Notes: generated by a model not told the origin, from the letters alone. A DNA stretch of 64,000 bases from Taxillus chinensis (GCA_023512835.1 CM042090.1:13997617-14061616), one strand, 5' to 3'; shown: positions 10,584-22,674, numbered from the stretch's first letter. Numbers and translations: made by a program.

Positions 10584-12824
10584 GTAGCAAGACGCATAGA
10601 TATATAAGTTACATTCTAATCGAAAGAAGTTTGTTACTCGTTACCCAAAAATACAATATGGGTGCATAGGTTATATTTTTATTGCACTTAATTTGTATAT
10701 ATGTAGACAGTGTAAATATCTGTAATTTCGGATTTTACCACATATATGGAATGCCTAATTTGGACATCTAAGGCTTCTATGGCAATGGAATGATGCTCTC
10801 TCATCTATAGTATGGTTTTATTTAAATTTTTCGCAAAGAATTCGTTAAATTATTACATGTTTTCTTTGAAGAAAGTCTTAATTCCCCTAACGCAACAAAA
10901 GTGACGACGAGATAAATAAGAACAATTACGAGGTCGACCGGCATATATATACAAAAAAACACACGTACATAATCGGAGGGAGGGACACAAGAGAGGAGGA
11001 ACTCCTTACGTGAATAGTTTATCTTTTATCGGCCATCCTCAAAGGTATGTGTATATATATACATGTATTGGTCAAAAAGCTATAATTCTACAACATTAAA
11101 ATTAGTAAATCTCATAAATAAGACGATGAACTGTTCATCTATCTACTTGCATGGATGGCAAAAGTGTTCAAAATCATATAATTTGGAGCCATTTTTTAAT
11201 TTTTAAACTAATTAATAACCTTATCTCTATTCTCTAGCTTGTGTGTGTGTGTCTATATATCAATTTGTAATACGTGTAAACTCAATAAAAGTGTATTTAC
11301 GCGAATAGGGTAACAACAACAACAACAACAACAACAATAATGGACTAGCTAGTAATTTTTTTCCCATTCTCGAGGCCTAGTACAACGTAATCCTCCAACA
11401 TATAATTAATACCAAAACAAAAATAGGAGGATGGATAAACCCAATGGAAAGCTTACACACGAAAAAGAATTCGTGCTAATTAATAAATTGTGGTGAAATA
11501 GAGGTACAGTGAGAGAGTTGGAAATGAACTCCGCTTTCATATATTACGTTGATAGTAATAGTTAATTTGATACATATATACATATAAATATATATAACCA
11601 AAATATGTAGAAGGGACACAATTAATACTAAACACCTCCAAGTGTTTTCAGGGGTGTTTGTATCATTCAAATCGTATGTAACAAAAATATTCTGCGATTG
11701 TATGGTTTTCTTTTACACTAGCCCATAAATTAATTGACAACACTTAAACTTAAAACCAACAAATTACAAGTGCAATTTAATCGGTACAAGGTTTTCTAAA
11801 TTCGTGGTCTAAAACTAAAAATTCATTTCACTAACGGGACAAGTTTCAATTTTGAAATTAATGATCTAGAAACTCTCATGCATTCAAATTATAGCCATAC
11901 TCCCGCGATATTTTCTGGTTTGCGCTCGGGTACTTGCGACTAGAAAAACCCTAATTATATTGCATTCCATAATCAATATTAAACAAGATTATAACACTCA
12001 CATCGATATATAGGACAATATCACCGAGAAAACATATAATTCTAAATCGTTATACAGTAAAATAAGTGTGAAGAGAAACCCCTAAAAACACAAGTAGAAC
12101 AATATAAATATGTTTAAAATATTAACGGCTTAACTTATTGATAGTTCATAGTGTTAGTGTCTCATATAAGCATGAGACATTGAAAATATTAATCTATTGA
12201 CTGATCCTTCTTAGCATATGCCACCCTCATATTCAAATACAATTATATATTTTGCTATACATAGATTATTATTAAATTCATCAAACGTAAGCGCACTTAA
12301 TTTTTTTTTTTTTTTAAATCTAGTTTTAAATGATTCCTTCAATAATCTATGTGTGCACCCCGATGGATAAGATTGGAAATGTATGTAGTTGGTGCAATTT
12401 TTGTTTTTAATATAATGACCCATCCCCAAAATATATGGTCGGGTGAGCTTAAAATTAAACCACCACGAATGTTTTTCACATTCCAAATACGCGTTACCAG
12501 GAATCCTTCATTATATGTAACAATTAACAATAATTTGTTAATACCCCGTAACCCATTATAACTAATAATAATTCATTTATAACAGTTAACCATAATTTGT
12601 TTATAACAGCCATTCGTTTCTTGCTTCACAGGTATAATTATATTAATTAAGACGGGTCCGTGAAAATTAACAAGCCAATTGGAAAAGCCTGGGCTTGCGG
12701 TTGCGGTTCCAATTCTATATAAATTGGAAGACACGCCAGAGTCGCCATTCATTGAAAGTGGTCTCTCTAACGCAACAGACAAGGGCCATTAAAGATTAGC
12801 ATTAATTAATATAGTAGCGCAGCA
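10584..12824 (+). other. Spacer 2/3 (type B)
   Basis: No gene is visible. This is the first type B spacer: short GT run, 'taaacccaatgg' instead of 'taaatccaacgg', the 24-bp motif duplication absent (ATATTCTGCGATTG near 11686), and CATGAGAC in the hairpin right arm. It also has private changes: a shortened 'caataaaagtg' near 11285, 'ccgcgatatt' near 11903 and a 2-base loss in 'gtgcaccccg' near 12353-12362. It is the most diverged type B spacer in the window. Confidence 0.75.
12707..12729 (+). promoter_or_regulatory. Core promoter of copy 3
   Basis: The TATA box at 12716-12724 and inverted arms are unchanged, 109 nt before the ATG at 12825. The promoter of this insertion-broken copy is thus still intact and could drive transcripts that enter the antisense retroelement. 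Confidence 0.55.
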
Positions 12825-13099
12825 ATGGGATCGGCGGCTTTCTTCTTCTTCTTCTTCTTCTTCTTCCTTGTGGCGTGTTCTCGTCCTTCCAATGGTTCTG
12901 CTTCCGGGAACCCCGACTACCGGGATGCTCTGGCCAAGTCCATTCTCTTCTTCCAAGGCCAACGCTCAGGCCATCTTCCCATCGGCCAAGGGATGACATG
13001 GAGGTCCCATTCCGGCCTCTCCGACGGCATCCTCGAAAATGTATGTATATATATACGCACTTGTTAAAAATAAGCTAATTAACATTTTATATATTCATT

Positions 13100-13102
<3 letters not shown>

Positions 13103-13155
<53 letters not shown>
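13103..13155 (+). repeat. Expanded (AT)n microsatellite, intron 1 of copy 3
   Basis: An uninterrupted AT run of about 53 nt. The homologous run in copy 1 (from 3543) is about 22 nt. It is the longest of the intron-1 AT tracts in the array. A second AT tract lies in intron 2 of every copy and also varies in length. Confidence 0.9.
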
Positions 13156-13156
<1 letters not shown>

Positions 13157-14052
13157 CACATATATATGTATGTATATATATTGCAAACATACATGCGCAT
13201 GACAACGGGATTCATTCACGAAACTAAACTACCATATATATGATCCGTTTTCTTACTAGCTATTAGAAGCCTAATCACGTTCGTCAAGCGGATTGTGTTA
13301 CTTTCCGTGACTAATCAATCAGGGATAAAATTTTGGCATGAAAATTAAAGAAAAGCGAAATGATTACATTAATGTCTAGAAGCACGTAGGCAATAGAATA
13401 GTGTAAATTGAATTAAATACAATTTGGTATTTTGGAATGAAAAGAAACACAGAGGTTAATTTCAGCTAGCGCGTATGACTATAATTAAGCACCTGATGGA
13501 ATAGCAGTACGTGAACGTCTATATTTAGTGTGAGCTTTTCCTCTCGGCTACGAATTAACTGGAAGACTCACGTAATTAGTGTGTTTCGTTTCCAGGTGAA
13601 TTTGACCGGCGGCTACTACGACGCCGGCGACAATGTCAAATTCAACTTCCCAATGGCCTTCACCACCACCATGCTCTCTTGGGGCATCCTCGAGAACGGC
13701 AAGCGCATGGGCGACGAGCTCAGCGCTGCCCGTGAAGCTGTCCGATGGAGCACCGACTACCTTCTCAAGTGTGCTTCCAGCCTCCCTGACCGCCTCTATG
13801 TTGGCGTTGGGGATCCCAATGCCGACCACAGCTGCTGGGAGCGCCCAGAGGACATGGACACCCCCCCGGACCGTCTACTTTGTCACGCCAGCAAAGCCCG
13901 GCTCTGATGTCGCCGCCGAGATCGCGGCAGCGCTGGCTGCTGCCTCCCTAGTGTTCCGGTCGACGGACCCAAGATACGCGGCAAAGCTACTGAGCACGGC
14001 GAGGGTTGTGTATGACTTTGCATCCCAGCACCTTGGCACGTACGGTGACTCA

Positions 14053-14270
14053 ATAATAAAAACTGCCGTCCCTCCTTTACGTTCCCATGCCTATAAAGGC
14101 TTACATCCAACTTAAACAAGATAAGCACAACGAATTATTCAAGATAAACACAAAGAAACTCAAATAAATTAGATAGGAACAAAATAAGTAAAATAAATCT
14201 ATTCTAACGACCCCTGAACTTTGGGTGGTCTCTCTTAGCCAAGAACGCCTCCGCCAAACGCTCTACGTCA
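14053..14270 (-). repeat. 3' LTR of insertion 1, truncated
   Basis: These 218 bases match 18852-19069 of the 5' LTR. The part matching 18769-18851 is absent. The missing 83 bases hold the only AATAAA motif on the element's sense strand that I see in the LTR (plus-strand TTTATT at 18842-18847). The left junction shares TCA between exon 2 and the LTR interior, as in a microhomology deletion. Bases 14204-14270 also encode the end of pol. Confidence 0.9.
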
Positions 14271-15781
14271 GTCTCCTCTTCCTGAAAAGAGCTCGACCCC
14301 GAGCTAATGTCTGGATAAAGTGCCACCTCTTCATAATAAGGGAACACGTCAGCAACATTAAATGTCCGGGAAATGCCCATGTCAGCCGGGAGGTCAACCA
14401 CATAAGCATTGTTATTAACTTTATGCAGAATTTTATATGGACCGTACTTTCTGGGTTGCAACTTATTGTACGTCCCGGCTGGAAATCTCTCCCTGCGCAA
14501 AAATACCATTACCGAATCTCCCACGTTGAAAACTTTCAAACGCCGACGCTTATCCGCAGCAGACCTGTATTTAGCGTTGGTTTTCTCCAATGTTTGGCGC
14601 ACCTCCTCGTGCACAGATTGCGCCTGCATCGCCATAGCTTCGGCAGCTGAACTGAAACTGGAATCTTTAGGCAGCCGGAGTAAATCCACAGTATGCTTGG
14701 GAGGGAAGGTGTACACCACAGAAAAAGGAGCTCGCCCGGTTGCCGTATGGACGGCACTGTTATAGGCAAACTCAGCCTGCGGCAGGGCATAGTCCCATTG
14801 TTTGGGTTTATGGCCACAGATACTGCGAACCAGATTTCCCAGCGTCCTGTTCGTCACTTCAGTTTGCCCATCGGTCTGGGGGTGGGCAGTTGTGCTACGA
14901 TTAAGTGAGGTCTGGAACATCTTCCATAACGTCACCCAGAAATGACTGAGGAATTTGGTGTCTCGATCGGAGGTGATTGACTGCGGCACTCCATGAAGGC
15001 GGACCACCTCCTTGAAGAATAACCGGGCAATATGTGACGCATCTGACGTTTTCCTGCAAGGGATAAAGTGAGCCATTTTGGAAAATCGATCCACAATGAC
15101 AAATACTGAATCAACCCCACGTTGGGTGCGGGGTAAACCCAACACAAAATCCATGGACAGATCGACCCAAATATTGCTAGGGACTGGAAGTGGCATGTAA
15201 AGGCCAGTATTCTGCGATTGCCCCTTGAATTGTTGACAAATATAACACCTACGCACAAAATTACCCACATCCCGCTTCAATTGCGGCCAAAAAAAACGTT
15301 CCTCCAGGCGTGACATAGTTTTATCTCTCCCGAGATGCCCACTCAACCCATCTCCATGTAGATCTCGAAGAAGCTTTTCCCGTAAAGACGTCCGTGGGAT
15401 ACATAAACGATTACCACGAAACAGATACCCCTGGCTCTCATGGAAATCCCCAGTCGGTTGCCTCTCCAGGCACTTCGCCCAGATTTCTTTAAAATCGTCG
15501 TCCTCGTGGTATAATTCGCGTAAAGACTCGAACCCCACAATTTCATGCGCCAGCGTTACCAACAAACTAGCACGCCGGCTTAGTGCATCCGCAACTTGGT
15601 TTTGGGTACCTGATTTGTGCCGGATTGAGAAAGGAAATTTTTGGAGGTAAGCAGACCACCTAACGTACATTCTGTCCAGATGCTTTTGGCTATTGACAAA
15701 CTTCAAAGCTTGGTGATCAGTATATAAAATAAACTCCCTTTGCACCAAATAATGCTCCCAATGCTTCATGGCACGGACCAC
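14204..15781 (-). pseudogene. pol 3' part: RNase H C-terminal half and integrase (525 codons)
   Basis: This frame continues the polyprotein after the frameshift near 15813. It opens in RNase H ([17 protein letters not shown]). It then carries a complete integrase: HHCC zinc finger (His142, His149, Cys179, Cys182), DDE core (Asp211, Asp272 in SDRDTKF, Glu308 in GQTEVTN; spacing 61 and 36), and a GPY/F module at 447-450 (GPYK). The C-terminal tail (from about residue 485) shows no chromodomain aromatic cage. The last residues, from about 504 to the stop at 14204-14206, are encoded within the 3' LTR, so the polypurine tract is itself coding. Integrase joins element cDNA to host DNA in the nucleus. 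The frame is open but translation would need the upstream frameshift to be bypassed. Confidence 0.9.
14271..14283 (-). other. Polypurine tract of insertion 1
   Basis: On the element strand AGGAAGAGGAGAC abuts the LTR start TGACGTAG. This is the expected plus-strand primer site of reverse transcription, and it lies inside the pol reading frame. Confidence 0.75.
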
Positions 15782-18135
15782 AGCATAAAATTCCTGCGTG
15801 TAAGTCCCCCACTTCGTCGAGATTCACTCAATTTCTCACTAAAGAAAGCGACAGGACGTTTTTCTTGAGAGAGAACAGCCCCAATTCCCACGCCACTAGC
15901 ATCACACTCCACTTCAAAAATTTTCTCAAAGCTTGGTAGGGCCAAAACCGGAGCAGTACACAGCTTCTCCTTAATTTCCACAAAGCTTGCTGACGCCGCG
16001 TCCCCCCACTGGAAACGTCCTTTTTTAAGACACTCAGTTATGGGCGCCATGATGGTGCTAAAATTCCGAATAAATCGGCGATAGAAGGTGGCCAAACCAT
16101 GAAAACTGCGGACTTCACTAACACACGTTGGCACCGGCCAATCTCTAATAACAAGAACCTTTTCTTCATCCACCTGAATGCCGGTTGAACTCACAACATA
16201 ACCCAAAAATAGCAAACTGTTTGTCAAAAACTTGCATTTTTTGAGGTTAAGAAATAATTTATTCTTTTGCAGGACTGTGAGCACCTCACGTAGCTGCCCA
16301 ATATGGGCCTCCGCATCCCTGCTATACACAAGAATATCATCAAAATAGACAACAACAAATTTACCCACGAAAGGCCTCAATACTTGGTTCATCACCCGCA
16401 TAAAGGTACTGGGGGCGTTGGATAATCCGAATGGCATGACTAACCATTCATATAGTCCATCCTTGCTTTTAAATGCCGTCTTCCATTCATCCCCCGGACG
16501 AACTCGAATCTGGTGATACCCGCTACGCAAATCAAGTTTTGAGAATACTTGAGAACCCTCCAATTGGTCCAACATGTCATCCAATCGGGGAATTGGGAAT
16601 CGATATTTGATAGTGATCTTATTAATAGCACAGCTGTCCACACACATGCGCCAGCCTCCATCCTTCTTTGGTATTAATAACGCCGGGACTGCACACGGGC
16701 TCATGCTTTCACGGATAAAACCCTTTTGTAAAAGCTCCTCGATCTTTTCACGAAGGATCTCATTTTCCTTTGGACTCATACGATAATGCGCCAAATTGGG
16801 TAGGCTAGCCCCGGGTATGAGATCAATATGATGCTGCACCGCACGTAAAGGGGGCAAAGCATCCGGTAATTCCTCTGAAGTGATGTCAGTAAATTGTTCC
16901 AGCAGCGCCTGTACTTTTATTGGGACCTCAGGTATTGAGGCATCCTTTCCCTCGACCATGAATGATTTAACAACCAAGGCAACAACTGCCTGGGTGCTTT
17001 TAAGTCCCGCCATGAATTCTGCATCACCACTAACCAAGGTCAGGAAGGACGCCGTCGCCTCCGAAGACTCATCTGTCATTGCTTTTCTCCGAGATGGGAC
17101 CATAGCAATTTTATGGGTCTTCCAGGTAAACAAATAAATATTATCGCGGCCTTTATAGGTGACATTCACGTCATATTGCCACGGACGCCCCAGCAGAACA
17201 TGGCTTGCGTCCATGTCAACAACATCACAAACAACTTCAGCCTTATAAATTTTCCCAATAGAGATGGGTACTCGGCAAACCTCCGTTACTTTCACTGTGG
17301 GCCCTTTTTTAATCCACCCGATAGTGTACGGATGCGGGTGCTTCTCCGTTGGTAGCTTCAAATGTTCCACTAGCTTCTTGGCAACAAAGTTTTCACAGCT
17401 CCCACTATCGACAATTAAGTCGCAGACCCTTTGGCTTATTGTGCAGCTGGAACGAAATATGTTGTGCCGTTGCCCCGAGTCCTCTTGCTTAGGCATGTAC
17501 ATCACACGTTGGACAACACAATTAACCCGCTCTCCAACCTCTTCTGCGACTTCCACACCCTCACATAGCCCCCCCTCATCCTCTTCAAGTCCAAGAGCAT
17601 CAGGGCTATCATCCTCTTCTTCCACCCAATTCACTGGCCTTGAGCGTTCTGGGCAGGCATTAGACAGGTGTCCAGGCTTCCTACACCTATAACATACGCC
17701 AGGTGTGGGCTTTGTATATGGGTTAGAGCTCGTATTCTTGGTTGTCACCCCTCTGTTACTTGGAGCCGTAGATATATTTTTGTTAGCGTTGGTGCCGCTC
17801 CCAACTTTAGGCTGAGCTGCTAAGCCTGGTGCGGAAGTACTCCTATCTCTGCTAGTGATAATCGGGTCTGCACTATCCCTCCGGAGTCCAAATGTGCCTC
17901 CTTTGCGCTCCATCGACTCGGCCTTCAATGCTAGATTATGAGCCTCTTCCACGGTCCAAATTACTTGCAACCCGACTTTATCTCGAAGTGTCGGTCTTAA
18001 ACCATTTAGATACCTGGATACTCGCTGCCCTTCCGTCTCGTTAAGGTTGTTCCGCTCTAGCAATCGTGAAAACTCGGCTGTGTAGTCGAACACCGACTTG
18101 GAGCCTTGTGAACAGTCCTGCAATAGCTGGAACAA
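15766..18135 (-). pseudogene. gag C-terminal part, protease, reverse transcriptase and RNase H N-terminal half (789 codons)
   Basis: Main frame of the polyprotein. Order: gag retrotransposon domain (residues 1-80), zinc knuckle [14 protein letters not shown] at 148-161 (C-x2-C-x4-H-x4-C), aspartic protease with DSG at 243-245, and reverse transcriptase from about 450. Reverse transcriptase shows [10 protein letters not shown] near 535, the catalytic YFDD at 597-600 (16336-16347) and [12 protein letters not shown]. RNase H starts near 735 ([13 protein letters not shown]). A lost T near 15813-15816, compared with insertion 2, ends the frame in RNase H; a frameshift near 18152 separates it from the gag start. 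Copy-specific change: Cys in DSCAINK where insertion 2 has Arg. Such a polyprotein acts in cytoplasmic virus-like particles; this copy should be non-autonomous if the indels are real. Confidence 0.9.
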
Positions 18136-18142
18136 ATATTGC

Positions 18143-18736
18143 TCATAGTCCAGGTGGTAGAAACCTTCCCATCATGAGTTGCTTCATCCTTCGCCACGTC
18201 CTTATAGGTGCCTTCCCCTGTCGATGACGAGTTTTCTGCAATTGATCCCACCATACCGCAGCTCCTCCTTTTAGCCTAAAAGCCACATATCGCACCATTT
18301 TTACATCGGGCACCTCCATCATTTCAAAGAACCTCTCTACTTCTGTCACCCAATCCAGGAAATCCTCAATGCGTAAGTTCCCATTGAAATTTGGAAGCTC
18401 CGCCTTCAATCGATAGTCATCATATTCTCTTTGTCGATGGACCGGCTGCACCCTTCCGTATCCTATATCAGGATCCTCCTCCGAGCTCTCGTCGCTACCT
18501 GGTTGAGTGCGTGATGACTGATTTCGTTGTTCCCTGATGGCAGGTTGGCCTCGGGCAATTCCTTCGGCACGTGTCCTGTCAACTGGTGGCCTGTTGTTGG
18601 TGACGAGGTTAGCTCCCACAAGCAAGTCTCGGATCTGAGCGACCTGCTGCTGCATCTCCTCCACCACCGTCCACAGGGCCTCTACCCCACGTTCTCCACC
18701 AATGGGGTTTCCATTTCCTCCTCCGTTAGTTGCCAT
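18143..18736 (-). pseudogene. gag N-terminal part (ATG at 18736), frameshifted
   Basis: The ATG at 18736-18734 (MATNGGG) lies only about 18 nt downstream of the primer site, so the leader is very short. The product has a heptad-like stretch ([15 protein letters not shown]), a basic/acidic linker and the start of the retrotransposon gag domain ([20 protein letters not shown]). An extra A at 18152, relative to insertion 2, ends the frame at PPGL-stop instead of continuing [12 protein letters not shown]. The open frame extends upstream of the ATG through the primer site, but the ATG followed by MATN is the most credible start because insertion 2 keeps the same one. Confidence 0.85.
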
Positions 18737-18754
18737 CGAGACCGGCGATTCCGT

Positions 18755-18766
18755 GCTCTGATACCA
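18755..18766 (-). other. Primer-binding site (tRNA-iMet) of insertion 1
   Basis: The minus strand reads TGGTATCAGAGC, the well-known plant retrotransposon primer site complementary to the 3' end of initiator tRNA-Met. It is 2 nt inside the 5' LTR boundary. Confidence 0.9.
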
Positions 18767-18768
18767 AA

Positions 18769-19069
18769 TGACGCAGTGGAAAACGATAGAAGAGGATACG
18801 TACACGCTAATATCCTTGAAGAAAATTGGTTTTGCATAAACTTTATTTTTGATAATAAAAACTGCCGTCCCTCCTTTACGTTCCCATGCCTATAAAGGCT
18901 TACATCCAACTTAAACAAGATAAGCACAACGAATTATTCAAGATAAACACAAAGAAACTCAAATAAATTAGATAGGAACAAAATAAGTAAAATAAATCTA
19001 TTCTAACGACCCCCGAACTTTGGGTGGTCTCTCTTAGCCAAGAACGCCTCCGCCAAACGCTCTACGTCA
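18769..19069 (-). repeat. 5' LTR of insertion 1 (301 bp, complete)
   Basis: It is bounded by TGACG and CGTCA and abuts host exon 2 at 19070 (CTCGGCGG). It differs from the truncated 3' LTR at a CCCC/CCCT site (here CCCCCGAAC, there CCCCTGAAC). It contains AATAAA on the element strand (18847-18842). Confidence 0.9.
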
Positions 19070-19200
19070 CTCGGCGGCAGCGTTTGCCCATTCTACTTGC
19101 TCCTATTCCGGATATCAGGTATAGCCCATTGTTTGTCCCTTGTTCCATAATTAATTGTGACATGATTTCAGCATTTAATTAAAATTGTGACGGGTTGATA

Positions 19201-19249
<49 letters not shown>

Positions 19250-20412
19250 ATATAAACATATGCCGATTCACGTCATGCATTTAATCTAATGGGATTTTCC
19301 ATTTTTCCTTCAATTGGGAGCAGGACGAGTTGATGTGGGGAGCTGCATGGTTATTTAGGGCAACAAAGGACGCAAAATATTTAAGTATTGCCAACTCTTT
19401 TGGAACTAGCAATGCGCCGGACATCTTCGATTGGGACAACAAGTACGCAGCGCATATGTTCTCCCGTCAAGGGTAACGTTCACCAACTTAATTTTCAAAT
19501 TGCATGTGTACGTGTTAATTAAATATGTTTCGCAACTTTCTCTCGAACTAATTAGTACACGCTGTTTTTCCTTTTTAGGGGGCTTTATTGAACAAAAACA
19601 CGAATTTGTTCCAATTCGGTGAGGCGGCCGAAAATTTTGTGTGCCGCATTATTCCACAATCTCCTTCGTCCAGCACACAATACACACAAGGTGAAAAAAA
19701 GAAGAAGAGAGAGAGAATGAGAGTCTCCTGTTAGTGTTGATTATATATCGATTGAGTGAGACGACAATCTAAAGTTAAACTTTACCATGTATGTTTATAT
19801 GTGTGTAGGTGGACTCATGTTTAAGCTATCAGGAAGCAATCTCCAATACGTAACAGCCATTAATTTTCTTCTTACAACTTACTCCAAGTATATGAGTGCA
19901 TCAAAGCATACATTCAATTGTGGCGGCCTCCAAGTCACCCCACATTCTCTACGATTGCTTGTAAAACAACAGGTAATAACTCCGTGTTTGATTAGCATAC
20001 AAAAACACACACATACACTTTGTTAATCGATGCTTATTGTTTAATTATGAGCACAGGAACTAATTCGCTTCTACTTTTAGGTGGACTACATTTTAGGGGT
20101 AAACCCTCTGGGCATGTCATTCATGGTAGGATTTGGGACAAATTACCCACAAAGAATCCACCACAGAGGGGCATCCATACCTTCAATGAGAGACCATCCA
20201 CAGAAAAATATTTTGTGAAAATGGCATGGACTACTTTCATACACAAAACCCAAATCCAAACAAGTTAATCGGAGCCGTTGTAGGTGGCCCGGACCAAAAT
20301 GATGGGTATCCAGGATGGTCGTGATGACTACGGTCATTCGGAACCTGCCACTTACACCAATGCCGCTTTGGTTGGCTCTCTAGCATACTTGACCACATTC
20401 GATTCTCATTAA

Positions 20413-21141
20413 GTAGCAAGACGCATAGATATATAAGTTACATTCTAATCGAAAGAAGTTTGTTACTCGTTACCCAAAAATACAATATGGGTGCATAGGT
20501 TATATTTTTATTGCACTTAATTTGTATATATGTAGACAGTGTAAATATCTGTAATTTCGGATTTTACCACATATATGGAATGCCTAATTTGGACATCTAA
20601 GGCTTCTATGGCAATGGAATGATGCTCTCTCATCTATAGTATGGTTTTATTTAAATTTTTCGCAAAGAATTCGTTAAATTATTACATGTTTTCTTTGAAG
20701 AAAGTCTTAATTCCCCTAACGCAACAAAAGTGACGACGAGATAAATAAGAACAATTACGAGGTCGACCGGCATATATATACAAAAAAACACACGTACATA
20801 ATCGGAGGGAGGGACACAAGAGAGGAGGAACTCCTTACGTGAATAGTTTATCTTTTATCGGCCATCCTCAAAGGTATGTGTATATATATACATGTATTGG
20901 TCAAAAAGCTATAATTCTACAACATTAAAATTAGTAAATCTCATAAATAAGACGATGAACTGTTCATCTATCTACTTGCATGGATGGCAAAAGTGTTCAA
21001 AATCATATAATTTGGAGCCATTTTTTAATTTTTAAACTAATTAATAACCTTATCTCTATTCTCTAGCTTGTGTGTGTGTGTCTATATATCAATTTGTAAT
21101 ACGTGTAAACTCAATAATAAGTGTATTTACGCGAATAGGGT

Positions 21142-21189
<48 letters not shown>

Positions 21190-22674
21190 AATGGACTAGC
21201 TAGTAATTTTTTTCCCATTCTCGAGGCCTAGTACAACGTAATCCTCCAACATATAATTAATACCAAAACAAAAATAGGAGGATGGATAAACCCAATGGAA
21301 AGCTTACACACGAAAAAGAATTCGTGCTAATTAATAAATTGTGGTGAAATAGAGGTACAGTGAGAGAGTTGGAAATGAACTCCGCTTTCATATATTACGT
21401 TGATAGTAATAGTTAATTTGATACATATATACATATAAATATATATAACCAAAATATGTAGAAGGGACACAATTAATACTAAACACCTCCAAGTGTTTTC
21501 AGGGTGTTTGTATCATTCAAATCGTATGTAACAAAAATATTCTGCGATTGTATGGTTTTCTTTTACACTAGCCCATAAATTAATTGACAACACTTAAACT
21601 TAAAACCAACAAATTACAAGTGCAATTTAATCGGTACAAGGTTTTCTAAATTCGTGGTCTAAAACTAAAAATTCATTTCACTAACGGGACAAGTTTCAAT
21701 TTTGAAATTAATGATCTAGAAACTCTCATGCATTCAAATTATAGCCATACTCCCGCGCATATTTTCTGGTTTGCGCTCGGGTACTTGCGACTAGAAAAAC
21801 CCTAATTATATTGCATTCCATAATCAATATTAAACAAGATTATAACACTCACATCGATATATAGGACAATATCACCGAGAAAACATATAATTCTAAATCG
21901 TTATACAGTAAAATAAGTGTGAAGAGAAACCCCTAAAAACACAAGTAGAACAATATAAATATGTTTAAAATATTAACGGCTTAACTTATTGATAGTTCAT
22001 AGTGTTAGTGTCTCATATAAGCATGAGACATTGAAAATATTAATCTATTGACTGATCCTTCTTAGCATATGCCACCCTCATATTCAAATACAATTATATA
22101 TTTTGCTATACATAGATTATTATTAAATTCATCAAACGTAAGCGCACTTAATTTTTTTTTTTTTAAATCTAGTTTTAAATGATTCCTTCAATAATCTATG
22201 TGTGCACCGCCGATGGATAAGATTGGAAATGTATGTAGTTGGTGCAATTTTTGTTTTTAATATAATGACCCATCCCCAAAATATATGGTCGGGTGAGCTT
22301 AAAATTAAACCACCACGAATGTTTTTCACATTCCAAATACGCGTTACCAGGAATCCTTCATTATATATAACAATTAACAATAATTTGTTAATACCCCGTA
22401 ACCCATTATAACTAATAATAATTCATTTATAACAGTTAACCATAATTTGTTTATAACAGCCATTCGTTTCTTGCTTCACAGGTATAATTATATTAATTAA
22501 GACGGGTCCGTGAAAATTAACAAGCCAATTGGAAAAGCCTGGGCTTGCGGTTGCGGTTCCAATTCTATATAAATTGGAAGACACGCCAGAGTCGCCATTC
22601 ATTGAAAGTGGTCTCTCTAACGCAACAGACAAGGGCCATTAAAGATTAGCATTAATTAATATAGTAGCGCAGCA
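20413..22674 (+). other. Spacer 3/4 (type B, longest CAA run)
   Basis: No gene is visible. This is a type B spacer with the longest pure CAA/AAC microsatellite in the array, about 21141-21187 versus about 21-27 nt in most units. The T-run near 22152-22163 is slightly shorter than in its neighbours. Confidence 0.75.
22557..22579 (+). promoter_or_regulatory. Core promoter of copy 4
   Basis: TATATAAAT at 22566-22574 with the same flanking arms, 109 nt before the ATG at 22675. Confidence 0.55.

Larger units (their letters stand above)
14053..19069 (-). mobile_element. Ty3/gypsy LTR retrotransposon, insertion 1 (in copy 3 exon 2)
   Basis: The element lies antisense to the host gene. Reading on the minus strand: 5' LTR 19069-18769, tRNA-iMet primer site 18766-18755, gag start 18736, then zinc knuckle, aspartic protease, reverse transcriptase, RNase H and integrase (gypsy order), polypurine tract 14283-14271, and a truncated 3' LTR 14270-14053. 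LTR ends are TGACG...CGTCA. Comparable bases of the two LTRs differ at one clear site, so the insertion is young. The 3' LTR lacks its last 83 bases and no target-site duplication remains. An integrase with a GPY/F module, no visible chromodomain and a pol end overlapping the LTR suggest an affinity to CRM-like chromoviruses; that clade call is tentative. Confidence 0.95.
12825..20412 (+). pseudogene. Copy 3: GH9 pseudogene split by an antisense LTR retrotransposon
   Basis: Exon equivalents are 12825..13040, 13596..14052 continued at 19070..19118, 19324..19472, 19579..19690, 19809..19972 and 20081..20412. A 5.0-kb gypsy element interrupts exon 2 after the codons for LGTYGDS. This is the most damaged copy. 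It has a seven-C run at 13861-13867, an extra T at 19097-19098, a lost G in exon 3 near 19450, an extra A at 20204-20208 and an extra G at 20313-20314. Two missense changes relative to copy 1 fall in exon 3: Ser to Asp before WDNKYA and Leu to Pro in VLLSR. It cannot give a GH9 enzyme. The excess of lesions downstream of the insertion fits decay after inactivation. Confidence 0.93.

Noticed and set aside
13039..13227. Open frame of Tyr-Ile repeats in intron 1 of copy 3
   Set aside because: It is translation of an AT microsatellite inside an intron.
14204..14330. Chromodomain at the integrase C-terminus
   Set aside because: The tail after the GPY/F module is short and acidic and shows no aromatic-cage pattern I can recognise.
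21141..21187. Regular short repeats as a possible CRISPR-like array
   Set aside because: It is a simple CAA microsatellite without spacers, in plant nuclear DNA.
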